NCBI RefSeq assembly: GCF_026802175.1
Contig: NZ_CP113797.1
Location: 62,001-126,000 of the forward strand
Length of the DNA stretch: 64,000 bases
Source: Thermocoleostomius sinensis A174
Lineage (GTDB): Bacteria; Cyanobacteriota; Cyanobacteriia; Elainellales; Elainellaceae
Reading direction: 5' to 3'
Within the stretch, counting starts at the first letter, position 1. Each line of letters begins with the position of its first letter. The notes under the pieces are model-generated. The model worked only from the letters and a program-made list of their open reading frames with translations, did no database searches and had not been told where the DNA came from. The position numbers were made by a program, and so were the translations under genes. This document shows positions 38,013 to 47,155 of this stretch, one piece after another.

Positions 38013-39464
38013 TTGAGACGAAAAACCCAGCCCGTTTTTGAGCAAATTCCCATCGCTGGTCTTGGGTCTAAAGGAAAACCAATTGCCTACGTGGACGATC
38101 GGCTTGTGACCCTCGACCGAGGGGTGCCGGGCGATGTAGTCGATTTGCAAGTGATTCGCAAACGCAAAACGAGTCTCGACGCTAGGGTGATTCGGATACA
38201 CCATCTGTCGCCGCGTCGGGTTGAGCCGTTTTGTCAGCATTTTGGTGCTTGTGGTGGCTGCAAATGGCAAGACATACCCTATACAGACCAACTCATCTAT
38301 AAGCAAAAATCTGTTTGGAATGCGTTCGATCGGTTTCTATCTACAAATTCTGCGATCGAATCAGCCGCGATCGACCCCGCTGAGCCTGTGAAAGTTCGTC
38401 CGATTCTAGCAGCCCCCAGCACCCAATTTTATCGCAACAAATTAGAATTTACGTTTTCCAACCGTCGCTGGCTCAGCCAAGCCGAAATTGAATCGGGAGA
38501 ACGCTTCGATCGACAAAACGCCTTGGGGTTTCATGCACCAGGTATGTTTGACAAAGTGCTAGATATTGAAACCTGCTACCTCCAACCGGAACCGTCCAAT
38601 GCCATTCGGCAATCGCTGCGGGCTTTTGCCCGGCACCATTCCATTTCGTTTTACGACCCCAAAACTCACACGGGCTTGTTGCGCACACTGATGATTCGTA
38701 CTGCTAGTACGGGTGAAACAATGGTGGTGGTGGCGTTTCAGCAGGACGATCGCCCTATAATTGAGGCGGTGATGCAGCATTTGGCCAATACGTTTCCGCA
38801 GATTACCTCGCTGATTTACACCATCAACCCCAAGTTCAACGACGCGCTGTATGATTTGGAAATGACCACGTGGCGCGGTCAGGCATTTATTACTGAAACG
38901 TTGGGCGATTTGCAGTTTCGCATCGGCCCAAAATCTTTTTTTCAGACCAATACGGCTCAAGCGCTGACGCTCTATCAACAGGTGGCGACCTTGGCGGGTC
39001 TTACTGGAACAGAAACCGTGTACGACCTCTATACAGGCACCGGCACAATCGCCAATTTCGTAGCACGGCAAGCCCAGCGAGTCATTGGCATTGAATGTAT
39101 TGCCGAGGCAATTGAAGATGCCAAGGAGAATTCGTGGCTGAATGGCATCGGCAACACCCAGTTTTTTGCCGGAGATATGAAAGCGGTATTGACGCCGGAT
39201 TTTGTGGCTCAGATGGGAGCACCAGATGTGCTGATTACTGATCCACCCCGGGCTGGAATGCACCCAGATGTGATTGAAAGTATCCTGACGATCCAACCAC
39301 CTCGCATCGTTTATGTCAGTTGCAATCCCAAAACGCAAGCGCAGGATATCGAGGCGTTGTACTCGCACTATCGCCTAGTGATCATGCAGCCAGTGGACAT
39401 GTTTCCTCAAACCTACCATGTGGAAAATATTGTCCTGCTGGAACGTCGGTCGCCAACAGACTAG
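38013..39464 (+). CDS. rlmD: 23S rRNA (uracil-5-)-methyltransferase RlmD
   Basis: 483 residues. An N-terminal TRAM-like domain (IAYVDDRLVTLDRGVPGDVV) is followed by the iron-sulfur cysteines (FCQHFGACGGCKW), a central domain, and a SAM-binding fold with DLYTGTGTIANFVA. The catalytic cysteine is Cys437 in YVSCNPKTQAQD, and TDPPRAGMHPD is the family motif before it. It methylates U1939 or an equivalent in 23S rRNA using SAM; TrmA/RlmC-type specificity cannot be wholly excluded. Starts at TTG 38013; no better start is available upstream. Confidence 0.88.
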   Translation: MRRKTQPVFEQIPIAGLGSKGKPIAYVDDRLVTLDRGVPGDVVDLQVIRKRKTSLDARVIRIHHLSPRRVEPFCQHFGACGGCKWQDIPYTDQLIYKQKSVWNAFDRFLSTNSAIESAAIDPAEPVKVRPILAAPSTQFYRNKLEFTFSNRRWLSQAEIESGERFDRQNALGFHAPGMFDKVLDIETCYLQPEPSNAIRQSLRAFARHHSISFYDPKTHTGLLRTLMIRTASTGETMVVVAFQQDDRPIIEAVMQHLANTFPQITSLIYTINPKFNDALYDLEMTTWRGQAFITETLGDLQFRIGPKSFFQTNTAQALTLYQQVATLAGLTGTETVYDLYTGTGTIANFVARQAQRVIGIECIAEAIEDAKENSWLNGIGNTQFFAGDMKAVLTPDFVAQMGAPDVLITDPPRAGMHPDVIESILTIQPPRIVYVSCNPKTQAQDIEALYSHYRLVIMQPVDMFPQTYHVENIVLLERRSPTD

Positions 39465-39506
39465 TCAGCAGACAGAGACCCATACAACGAGGACCCAGAA
39501 CGAGGA

Positions 39507-40013
39507 CTAACAACACCGCACCCAGCTATACTCGCGATCGTTGTACCATTCTTTTTTCCAAATCGGTGCCTGGTGCTTCAGCGTATCGATCGCATATTTG
39601 CACGCTTCAAAAGCTTCTGTGCGATGGGGACAGCCGATCGCCACAATCACGCTGACTTCGCCAATCTGCAACCGCCCTACCCGATGGTGAATCACCACAT
39701 GCGACACATCCGCCCAGGTTTTGCGAATATCAGCGGCAATTTGCTGAAAAACTTGCAGCGCCATTGGCTCATAGGCTTGATACTCCAACGCAACTACTGG
39801 CTTGCCGTCGGTTTGATTGCGCACCATGCCGCTCATCAACACCACCGCACCATTAGCCGGATCATCTGCCAATGCATAAGCATCAGACAAAGACAGGGGC
39901 GCTAAGGTGATGACAAAGTGATCAGGATGATCAGGGGGATTGGGACAATCAGTCCGGTGATTTACCGGATGATCAGGCCATGGGTTAAGCAGTGAGGGAG
40001 CGATCGAGTTCAT
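39507..40013 (-). CDS. moaE: Molybdopterin synthase large subunit MoaE
   Basis: 168 residues. The MoaE fold spans about 35-165: NGAVVLMSGMVRNQTDG, VVALEYQAYEPMA, HHRVGRLQIGEVSVIVAI, HRTEAFEACKYAID, and the catalytic-lysine segment LKHQAPIWKKE. The enzyme transfers sulfur from MoaD thiocarboxylate to precursor Z to form molybdopterin. The first 30 residues are Pro/His-rich and not part of the family. No moaD is adjacent. Confidence 0.93.
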   Translation of the reverse strand: MNSIAPSLLNPWPDHPVNHRTDCPNPPDHPDHFVITLAPLSLSDAYALADDPANGAVVLMSGMVRNQTDGKPVVALEYQAYEPMALQVFQQIAADIRKTWADVSHVVIHHRVGRLQIGEVSVIVAIGCPHRTEAFEACKYAIDTLKHQAPIWKKEWYNDREYSWVRCC

Positions 40014-40155
40014 AGAGATTCTGATGAAAACGTCACGACAACATCGATTGGGTGTACTCGTATGCTAAAGCAACTTGGGCGGTTTCTGCTCGTGTATTGT
40101 TCTGCATTGTTCTTGTTCTGGCTTCTCCGAAAATTCCTTTGGAGCAATAGACAAA

Positions 40156-40803
40156 TTAGCGCTGTTCGCTTAATCCGTCTGTCAATTGTTGAGACAGTTC
40201 TCGCCAGCGTTTGGAGATGGTTCCTTGGGTCAGTCCCAATTCTCTGGCAATTTCTAGTTGGCTTTTGCCCTTGGTTCGCTCTTGCCACAGGGTAAGATAG
40301 TTTCGCTTGGGATACTGCCGATCGAGGGCACGAATCAGATCTAAAACTTGGCGAAGCTGCTCCGATCGCTCTACTGTGTCCAGCAAATTCAATTCATCAG
40401 CTAAGGTATCTAATAATGAAAGATCGGTTCCAGGGAGTTTGCTATCTAAGCTAATCCAGCGTTTTCGTTGCTCTTGTCGAACCAGATCGATCATTTCAAA
40501 CCGTGCTACTTTGGCACACCAGCGATGAAATTCTAGGATGCCGCCTTGGCGAAACTTTCCAGCTTGAATGGCTTGTAATACTTTCATATGCATTGTTTGT
40601 GCGGCATCTTCCCAACCGAGCGAGGTTCCTTGAGTTTGCTTACGAGCCATGAATTCAATCTGTTGACAATACGATCGGCTGGCCAGCAGATTTTCATAGG
40701 CTTGGAAAATATTAGCTTGAGAAATAAAAGCATGAGTTACTTGATGACCATAACTATTTACGGAGGGATGGTGGGGTAACTCGGAAAAAGCGGATGACGA
40801 CAT
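40156..40803 (-). CDS. Sigma-70 family RNA polymerase sigma factor (ECF-like)
   Basis: 215 residues. The region 2-like part is about 70-115 (EFHRWCAKVARFEMIDLVRQ, followed by a basic EQRKRW stretch). The C-terminal region 4 has a helix-turn-helix, KSQLEIARELGLTQGTISKR. The small size, lack of region 3 and spacing of the two domains point to an alternative sigma factor. The promoter would lie in the long gap upstream, which it shares head-to-head with the subtilase gene. No anti-sigma gene is adjacent. Confidence 0.8.
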   Translation of the reverse strand: MSSSAFSELPHHPSVNSYGHQVTHAFISQANIFQAYENLLASRSYCQQIEFMARKQTQGTSLGWEDAAQTMHMKVLQAIQAGKFRQGGILEFHRWCAKVARFEMIDLVRQEQRKRWISLDSKLPGTDLSLLDTLADELNLLDTVERSEQLRQVLDLIRALDRQYPKRNYLTLWQERTKGKSQLEIARELGLTQGTISKRWRELSQQLTDGLSEQR

Positions 40804-41769
40804 GGAACTTTATACCTTTAGAAGAGCCAGTAAACTAATCGACATTGCAATTTTTCGGTAGTTACAAACTCACAATATTTAGTTCTAAAACAAATCGTTC
40901 TAGAGCAAATTTCTTTAAAGACAGCCTTGTATTGACTCAGCAGAAAACTGTGCTAAAAACTAAAACTTTTCTTGCTTTTTAACTACAAGCAGAACTAGAA
41001 TTAGCGATGACCTGTAGCCAAAAATAATATTTTTCAAACTCGATTAATGCCTCTTGAGCCATCAAGTAGAGCAAGGAGATAAGTTCCAGAATGGATTGAA
41101 TACTGCGTGTCAATACTGTGCACCAACTTGGCATGGGCATCAGCTTGACTAAGTGAATGCTTTGTATGTGTCTCCGAACAGTCTACTGATGTGTAAATCT
41201 ATGATTTAACCACTTTTGGCGTTTTATGATATGGCAATCTGGATGGTTGATAATTTTATCTTTTGCACTATTCAAAAGGCAGATGAAAGGGTCAGGTGAA
41301 TTTTAAGAAACTGTAACGGCGATCCAGAACGAAGACTTTGATAGATTTTTTAAGGATACAACTCAAGATATAGCTCAGATATAACTAAACTACAACACTA
41401 AGCACGTGCACTTCGGAAATTAACTTGCTTGGTGCGAACATTTTAAGATATCGCTGCACTGTCAAATACCAAATCTCTATCGAGTTACATGTTATGCTGA
41501 CCCCTCCTACCATACCCTAATTAAGAGGAAGAGCCGCAGGTGGTGGGGCGAATTTTATGCAGCATTATATAGAGAGTCGTATAACACATTTCATAGGAGT
41601 TATAAGTAGTTAATTTATTGATTGCATGATTTTGATTTGCTCAACTGATGAATTGATTTTTATGCGATCGCGGCAATAAAAAACAAGAAAAATCAAATCT
41701 GTACTTAACAATTGGAATATTTTTACCGGCTGTTTCGTTATAGAGAATGAAAGCTTTTAGGAACTATTT
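40804..41769. other. Long AT-rich region between sigma factor and subtilase genes
   Basis: Nearly 970 bases, the longest gene-free stretch in the window. No frame long enough to be convincing. It is AT-rich throughout, with one HIP1-like GCGATCGC near 41663. Both flanking genes are transcribed away from it, so it should hold two promoters with long leaders. A small RNA cannot be excluded, but no hairpin-plus-T-run unit was found. Confidence 0.5.
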
Positions 41770-43944
41770 ATGTCTCAAACTTTGCAAGATACGCAACCAT
41801 ATTACTATGCAGATGGAAAGAAAGTATTCTTAACACCATCTCAACACTATGTAGCGATTCAGACTTCCGATCGTGAAGAGCATGAAGGTGCTGCCATTCG
41901 ACAATTGGCCGAGCAATTATCACCTGTAGCCATGCCTGGAGAAGTGCTGGAACTGCCACAGTATCATTTAACCATTGTCAAAGTCGCTGATAACCATTCG
42001 CGCAGCGCTGCCGCTTCAGAAACCGTGCGATCGTTTGTTGATTCCCAGCCTGATCTATCCATTGGGCCATCAGTTTATGAGCCAGCAAATTCCACAGCCG
42101 ATGAAGCGCTAATTCCCGTTGGCGAGGTGTTAGTTAAGTTTAAAGCCAATGTTTCTGATACAGAAAAACAACAGGTTCTAGCGCAATACAACCTGATAGT
42201 GCAGGCGAGTGACTATCCAGAACCAGGGGTTGATTTAGTATCAGTTGATCGGGCTGATGCCACGCTGTCGATCGCCAATCAACTGCATGAACAGGATTTA
42301 GTCGAGTATGCCCAGCCCAACTTTGCGCGATTAATGCCGCGATTGATGCCTTCCAATGGCAGCGGAGCCGCGCTCCTGGAAGCGGAGACTCAACCTGACG
42401 GACGTTATTCATTTGATCAAGAGCCGTCGATCGTCCGTGCCGATAGTCCTGCTCCTGCGGCTAGCGTCAATGATCCAGCCTTCCCGTCTCAGTGGGCCCT
42501 GAGAAAAATCAAAGCGCCAGAAGCGTGGGATATTTCGATGGGCAATCCCACTATTTCGATCGCCGTTCTGGATGAAGGCTGCGATCTGGCCCATGAAGAC
42601 CTATCCTACAAGCTGCCGGGCTATGATGCCGTCAACCGCACCAATGATCCGTCTCCGCTGCCCCGCGATGGACACGGCACGTCTTGCGCTGGCATTGCGG
42701 CTGCCAGAGCCAACAATGGGCTGGGTGGTGCTGGTGTTGCCCCCAACTGCAAGATTCTGCCTGTGCGGATTGCCTATGGTTCTGGAGGTCGTTGGATTAC
42801 CAGTGATGCTATTATTGCCGATGCGATTCGCACAGCGGTTAATCGAGGAGCCGATGTATTGTCTAACTCGTGGGGTGGTGGTGCACCCAGTTCTGCAATT
42901 ACGAGCGCTTTCCAGTATGCGCAAACCAACGGGCGCGGTGGTAAAGGCTGTCCGATCGCCATTGCTACAGGAAACGGTGACGTGCGAGGTGTCTCCTATC
43001 CGGCCAATCTATCGCCCTCGATTCTGGGAGTGATGGCCGTGGGCGCTAGCAACGAATGGGACGAGCGCAAGAGCAGAACCAGTCGCGACGGTGAAAACTG
43101 GTGGGGATCGAATTATGGCCCCGAAGTGGATGTGGTGGCTCCGGGTGTGCACATCTACACTACGGATATTTCTGGGAGTGGTGGCTATGGCAGCGGTAAC
43201 TATATTGGCAACTTCAACGGTACGTCTTCGGCGACGCCCCATGTGGCAGGCTTGATGGGCTTGCTGCTCTCGGTTGATCCCAATCTGCGCTCTTGGGAAG
43301 TGGAAGAAATCATCAAGCGTAGTGCCGACGATTTGGGGACGGCTGGACGGGATGAACATTTTGGCTTTGGGCGGATCAACTGCCGTCGGGCGTTGGATAT
43401 GTTGGCTCCGATCGCCTATGGCATCAGCGTTACACCAGAGTTTATTGGTTCAGGTCGAGAATGCTTTATGCGGGTGAACTTGCGGCTGTTTAACCCCAGC
43501 ATTAACTGGGTGCGGTTGAATTCAGTCACCTTGACTTCGCACAACCCCGACTGGACGGCTGAGATCGATCGCTTTGAGTATGTTTACAACGTCGCCAATG
43601 GCACAATGGCTCCCTTCAGCGGACAAGATGTACAGTTGAAGAAAATTCTGCTGAAAGCCAATGGCAATCAGTCAGGATGGAGCTACCGCTGGTCCTTGAA
43701 TTGGTCGTATACTTTCTGGCGTCCTTCGGCTCCAGGTTTACCCTTATCCGCTGCGGCGCTTTCAGAGGCGGAAGGTGTGCAGGTATCAGGCAAGTCTGCT
43801 AAAGGAGGGGACAGCAAACGAGTAGCATCTAACGGTTCTGCCCAGCAGGATGCAGTCCGGTTGGGAAACGGTACGACCAGCGAAGCAGGGGATGAAATTA
43901 CCGTCGATCGCCAGAGCAAATCGATCACGATCGTGATCCGCTAA
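41770..43944 (+). CDS. Subtilisin-like serine peptidase (S8) with N-terminal inhibitor-like region
   Basis: 724 residues. The catalytic domain (about 245-555) has Asp268 in VLDEGCD, His302 in DGHGTSCAG and Ser486 in NGTSSATPH. The first 240 residues include a propeptide-like segment (EVLVKFKANVSDTEKQQVL...VEYAQPNFARLMP). A C-terminal region of about 170 residues is Ser/Gly-rich and of unknown fold. No signal peptide is seen at the N-terminus, so it may be cytosolic or exported another way. The ATG at 41770 has AGGA upstream. It resembles the Ca-dependent cyanobacterial subtilases only in general layout. Confidence 0.92.
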   Translation: MSQTLQDTQPYYYADGKKVFLTPSQHYVAIQTSDREEHEGAAIRQLAEQLSPVAMPGEVLELPQYHLTIVKVADNHSRSAAASETVRSFVDSQPDLSIGPSVYEPANSTADEALIPVGEVLVKFKANVSDTEKQQVLAQYNLIVQASDYPEPGVDLVSVDRADATLSIANQLHEQDLVEYAQPNFARLMPRLMPSNGSGAALLEAETQPDGRYSFDQEPSIVRADSPAPAASVNDPAFPSQWALRKIKAPEAWDISMGNPTISIAVLDEGCDLAHEDLSYKLPGYDAVNRTNDPSPLPRDGHGTSCAGIAAARANNGLGGAGVAPNCKILPVRIAYGSGGRWITSDAIIADAIRTAVNRGADVLSNSWGGGAPSSAITSAFQYAQTNGRGGKGCPIAIATGNGDVRGVSYPANLSPSILGVMAVGASNEWDERKSRTSRDGENWWGSNYGPEVDVVAPGVHIYTTDISGSGGYGSGNYIGNFNGTSSATPHVAGLMGLLLSVDPNLRSWEVEEIIKRSADDLGTAGRDEHFGFGRINCRRALDMLAPIAYGISVTPEFIGSGRECFMRVNLRLFNPSINWVRLNSVTLTSHNPDWTAEIDRFEYVYNVANGTMAPFSGQDVQLKKILLKANGNQSGWSYRWSLNWSYTFWRPSAPGLPLSAAALSEAEGVQVSGKSAKGGDSKRVASNGSAQQDAVRLGNGTTSEAGDEITVDRQSKSITIVIR

Positions 43945-44040
43945 CCGGAATTGGTTCACCAAAGCCATGACAGTTGCTCATCTTTGGTAATCACCTCCAG
44001 TGATCTCCAGCAATAGCCCGGACACTTTTGTGCCAAACCA

Positions 44041-44095
44041 CCCTCATCCCCCAACCATTTCTCCCCAAAAGGGCGAAGGAGAGCCGGATTGAGGG
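44041..44095 (+). repeat. Dispersed intergenic repeat, copy C
   Basis: Runs from CCCTCATCCCCCAACC to GGAGAGCCGGATTGAGGG. Its two ends match the other copies, and the middle is different. Confidence 0.65.
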
Positions 44096-44278
44096 TAAGG
44101 ACCGAAATTTGCGGCGTGGCAAGGGTTTTCAGCATTTCCACAAACTGTCCGAAGGATTGCTCCAGAAACAGCCACACCCTGTGGGGGCGGGTTGCATCCT
44201 GCCCTCACTACCATTTCTTTGCCACTAGCTATGGCAATTAGGAGCCTGTTACGTTTGCAAGTTGCGGCATTTAGCCCG

Positions 44279-44322
44279 CATCCCCACCCCTGCTTCCATC
44301 TGGCAGCAGAGAGCCGGATCGC
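44279..44322 (+). repeat. Dispersed intergenic repeat, copy D
   Basis: CATCCCCACCCCTGCTTCC to GCAGAGAGCCGGATCGC. It is nearly identical at both ends to the inverted copy at 27850-27897. Confidence 0.75.
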
Positions 44323-44333
44323 TTCCTCGCCAG

Positions 44334-44774
44334 TTAAGGCTGGGGTGAGGGGGAACGGTCAGAGTCAGATCTCGATTCAGCCATGCCTGACTTTGAACTC
44401 ACGCTAAGATAATTTCGCCACCCTCCCCAGGCAGTGATATTGCGCTGCCCTTCACACAACAGCGGTTCACCGAGTACACCCAACACTTCCTCGCCGTCTG
44501 CTAAGCGAACTTTGCCAATGCAGAGACCAGGAGGTTCTTGCCATAAAATTTGTGCAATGCCTGCTGCTGGCACAGACCAGATTTCCAAGGCAATGGCCCG
44601 ACCTCCCTGCTGAACTTGCATCATGGCCGGATGACGATCGCCGATTGACCACAGCATATAAGTGGGTGCGGTCATTGCTTCCCGCACAAAGGAAGCTCCC
44701 ACGGCTAAAAGATTGCCATTTAATTCTAACCCGCGCATCAGCGTTCCGTTGACAGCTAATAACACCTGATCCAT
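44334..44774 (-). CDS. Allophanate hydrolase-related (AtzF C-terminal / cyclotransferase-like) protein
   Basis: 146 residues from the ATG at 44774. It resembles the C-terminal domain of allophanate hydrolase, a gamma-glutamylcyclotransferase-like fold: LAVNGTLMRGLELNGNLL, APTYMLWSIGDRHPAM, ALEIWSVPAAG, EPPGLCIGKVRLADGEEVLG. No amidase domain is present, so it stands alone. A longer in-frame extension to 44876 would overlap the promoter of the divergent DUF4336 gene and is unlike the family. The last 25 residues are Ser-rich and run into repeat-like DNA. The enzymatic role is uncertain. Confidence 0.8.
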   Translation of the reverse strand: MDQVLLAVNGTLMRGLELNGNLLAVGASFVREAMTAPTYMLWSIGDRHPAMMQVQQGGRAIALEIWSVPAAGIAQILWQEPPGLCIGKVRLADGEEVLGVLGEPLLCEGQRNITAWGGWRNYLSVSSKSGMAESRSDSDRSPSPQP

Positions 44775-44856
44775 GCCTGTAAGATAGGAGAACTGATTAA
44801 ATATCTTATAAGGAACAAAGTGAGGGTGATGTTGAGCAGCGACAAGGAGGCGTAGC

Positions 44857-46107
44857 GTGGATAAACCCACGATCAACGCACAGACAGTACAACCACAAAC
44901 CGAAGCAAATATAAATGATTGGAACTGGCCGTTCTGGCCCGTCGTACCACTCTACCCCTACGGCAAACGGCGCACGTTGCGGCGAGAGGTGATCAAAGAT
45001 ACGATTTGGACATTTGACCAGTTGCAGGGCATTCTCTACGTTACCGTGCCGATTCGGATGACGGTGGTTCGTCTGCAAGCTGGAGGGCTGCTCGTGTATT
45101 CACCCGTTGCCCCAACGCCAGAGTGCATTCATCTAGTGCAAGAACTGGTGGCAGAGCATGGGGATGTGAAATATATTCTGCTGTCAACGGTAACGGGCAT
45201 TGAGCACAAGGTATTTGTGGGTCCGTTTGCTCGCTGCTTTCCCACTGCCCAGGTCTATGTTGCGCCATATCAGTGGAGCTTTCCACTGAATTTGCCGTTG
45301 AGTTGGCTGGGTTTTCCACCGAAACGCACGCATTTTCTGCCAACCGATCCCCACAACGTGCCATTTGCCAATGAGTTTGACTATGCTTTGCTGGGGCCGA
45401 TCGATCTGCGCTTAGGAGCCTTTGCAGAAGTGGTGCTGTTCCACAAACCATCGCAGACCCTTTTGGTGACAGACACTGTGCTTTCTGTGCCCAATGAGCC
45501 ACCCGCCATTGTCCAGCTTGACCCCTATCCGCTGTTGTTTCATGCCCGCGATCGAGCGACCGACATAGTAGAGGATACAGCCGCCAATCGTCGGAAGGGT
45601 TGGCAGCGCATCGCCTTATTTTCCTTCTATTTTCGCCCCAGCGCCCTCACTGTTTCTAGCGTGAGACAAACCCTGCGAGACGCCACCCAAGCTGCCGATC
45701 GCTCCAGAAAAGGCTACTTTGGGCTATTTCCGTTTCAGTGGCAACCCAACTGGCAATATTCATTTGAAGCACTACGAGGCGGCGGTCGCTTGTTTGTGGC
45801 TCCCATTTTGCAAACGCTCATCCTCGATCAAGCGCCTGATTTAACGCTAGATTGGGTCGATCGAGTGGCAAGCTGGAACTTCCGGCATATTATTCCTTGT
45901 CATTTTGATGCGCCGATCGACGCAACACCACAGCAATTTCGACAAGCGTTCGCCTTTTTGCAGTCTGATTTGGTCATTGGCTCCAACGGGCAAGCATCCC
46001 TACCGGCTGAAGATTTTCAGTTTTTGCTGAAACTAGAGCGAAAGTTGCATAAAGTGGGACTAGCGCAACCAGCAGGAGATAAAGGAAAAACGAGAGAGGA
46101 AGGATAG
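44857..46107 (+). CDS. DUF4336 protein, metallo-beta-lactamase-like
   Basis: 416 residues. The domain covers about 20-390, beginning NDWNWPFWPVVPLYPYGKRR and containing YILLSTVTGIEHKVFVGPFA and IIPCHFDAPI. DUF4336 is related to the metallo-beta-lactamase superfamily but lacks the full HxHxDH set here. It occurs widely in cyanobacteria and plant plastids; the function is unknown. The GTG start at 44857 has AAGGAGG 5-6 bases upstream, a strong site. It is divergent from the preceding gene, with 82 bases between starts. Confidence 0.85.
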   Translation: MDKPTINAQTVQPQTEANINDWNWPFWPVVPLYPYGKRRTLRREVIKDTIWTFDQLQGILYVTVPIRMTVVRLQAGGLLVYSPVAPTPECIHLVQELVAEHGDVKYILLSTVTGIEHKVFVGPFARCFPTAQVYVAPYQWSFPLNLPLSWLGFPPKRTHFLPTDPHNVPFANEFDYALLGPIDLRLGAFAEVVLFHKPSQTLLVTDTVLSVPNEPPAIVQLDPYPLLFHARDRATDIVEDTAANRRKGWQRIALFSFYFRPSALTVSSVRQTLRDATQAADRSRKGYFGLFPFQWQPNWQYSFEALRGGGRLFVAPILQTLILDQAPDLTLDWVDRVASWNFRHIIPCHFDAPIDATPQQFRQAFAFLQSDLVIGSNGQASLPAEDFQFLLKLERKLHKVGLAQPAGDKGKTREEG

Positions 46108-46179
46108 AGGAGGAGAAACACGGAAAGTTTGATTTTTCGCTCAAAAATCGTCTCATACCAGTTTAGATTGGCAGATTGG

Positions 46180-46207
46180 GTAAGGGCGATTCGCGAATCG
46201 CTCTTAC
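46180..46207. terminator. Long palindrome between convergent genes
   Basis: A 14-bp stem centred on GCGATTCGCGAATCGC, extended by GTAAG/CTTAC with one G-T pair. It sits between the stop codons of two converging genes and probably ends transcription or blocks read-through from both sides. No T-run. Confidence 0.55.
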
Positions 46208-46260
46208 TTACAAGCGGTTCATCTGTTGCAGAAATTGTTCAATGCGGTATTCCTTAGATA

Positions 46261-46980
46261 TTACTGTCCGTACCAGTCCTGTCGCCACTGCCGCATTTGA
46301 TCGATCTCGACTTGTTGTGTGTCAAGAATGGCTTGAGCCAGTTCCTGAATTTCCGGTCGATCGCTCTTTTGTAAGGCTTCTTCCGCCATGACCAATGCTC
46401 CTTCATGGTGGGGAATCATGGCATTGATGAAGCGCAAGTCAAACTCATCATCAGCAGGACCCAAGTCCATGCTCATCATCATGTTGGACTTCATTTCCTG
46501 CGACATTGGCATCATGTGTCCCATTTCAGCGTGGTACATCACTGGATCATCGCCCGCATCGGGATACCAAGCTTGCCGCCATTCCTGCATTTGAGCAATT
46601 TCCGTCTGCTGAGCCGCAATGATATCCTGCGCTAGCTCTTGCACATCTGGTCGATCGCTCTTTTGCAAGGCTTCTTCGGCCATGTCTACCGCGCCTTGGT
46701 GGTGCAGCCGCATCGCATCAATAAATCGCAGATCAAAGGTGTCATCCGCCGGACCTAAGTCCATACTGGCATGATCCATTCCTGTGTGACCCGATTGATT
46801 TATCTGTCCATGATTCATCGAACCGTGATCCATTTGAGCCGTTTCAGTTTCAACTGTTTCAAAGCCAACAGTTTCAGCTTGTTCTGTTGCAGTTTGGGCA
46901 GAGGGAGTCGTACTACAGGCTGCAAGCGGCATGAGCGGCAAAACGCCAAACACAAGCAGAGAGGCAAGCGATCGGTTCAT
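46261..46980 (-). CDS. DUF305 lipoprotein
   Basis: 239 residues. A lipoprotein signal peptide ends in LAAC, with Cys22 as lipidation site. A His/Met-rich linker (MDHGSMNHG, GMDHASM) precedes two related DUF305 halves, each with MDLGPADD, an HH motif (MRLHHQGAVDMAEEAL; MIPHHEGALVMAEEAL), LQKSDRP and a closing QW-type helix. The His and Met clusters suggest metal binding, copper being likely for the family. It should be attached to a membrane facing the periplasm. Function is not established. Confidence 0.9.
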   Translation of the reverse strand: MNRSLASLLVFGVLPLMPLAACSTTPSAQTATEQAETVGFETVETETAQMDHGSMNHGQINQSGHTGMDHASMDLGPADDTFDLRFIDAMRLHHQGAVDMAEEALQKSDRPDVQELAQDIIAAQQTEIAQMQEWRQAWYPDAGDDPVMYHAEMGHMMPMSQEMKSNMMMSMDLGPADDEFDLRFINAMIPHHEGALVMAEEALQKSDRPEIQELAQAILDTQQVEIDQMRQWRQDWYGQ

Positions 46981-47155
46981 AAACGTCTACCTAGTTACTC
47001 AACGTTGCTCAAAATCAAAGTTGCTTTGGGAATGAGTTACTATTAATCATTCTTTTTAGTCATTCTTTCTACCATGGCACAGGACTATGAAACTAGAATG
47101 AATTTTGGGTGTCAAGCATTTAACAGTTGAAGCCTAGCTCTTGAAAAATTAGCTC

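Larger units (their letters stand above)
43945..44333. other. Intergenic region between convergent genes, mainly repeats
   Basis: Holds two repeat copies (44041-44095 and 44279-44322) and an 11-bp stem with two G-T pairs (GTGGGGGCGGG at 44181-44191, CCTGCCCTCAC at 44198-44208), which may act as a terminator between the convergent genes. Short frames here run through the repeats and are not genes. Confidence 0.55.

Noticed and set aside
40062-40295. Plus-strand 77-codon frame
   Set aside because: It overlaps the end of the sigma factor gene on the other strand; the sigma frame has clear family motifs.
44028-44228. 66-codon plus-strand gene
   Set aside because: It runs through repeat copy C and the hairpin between convergent genes and has no start site.
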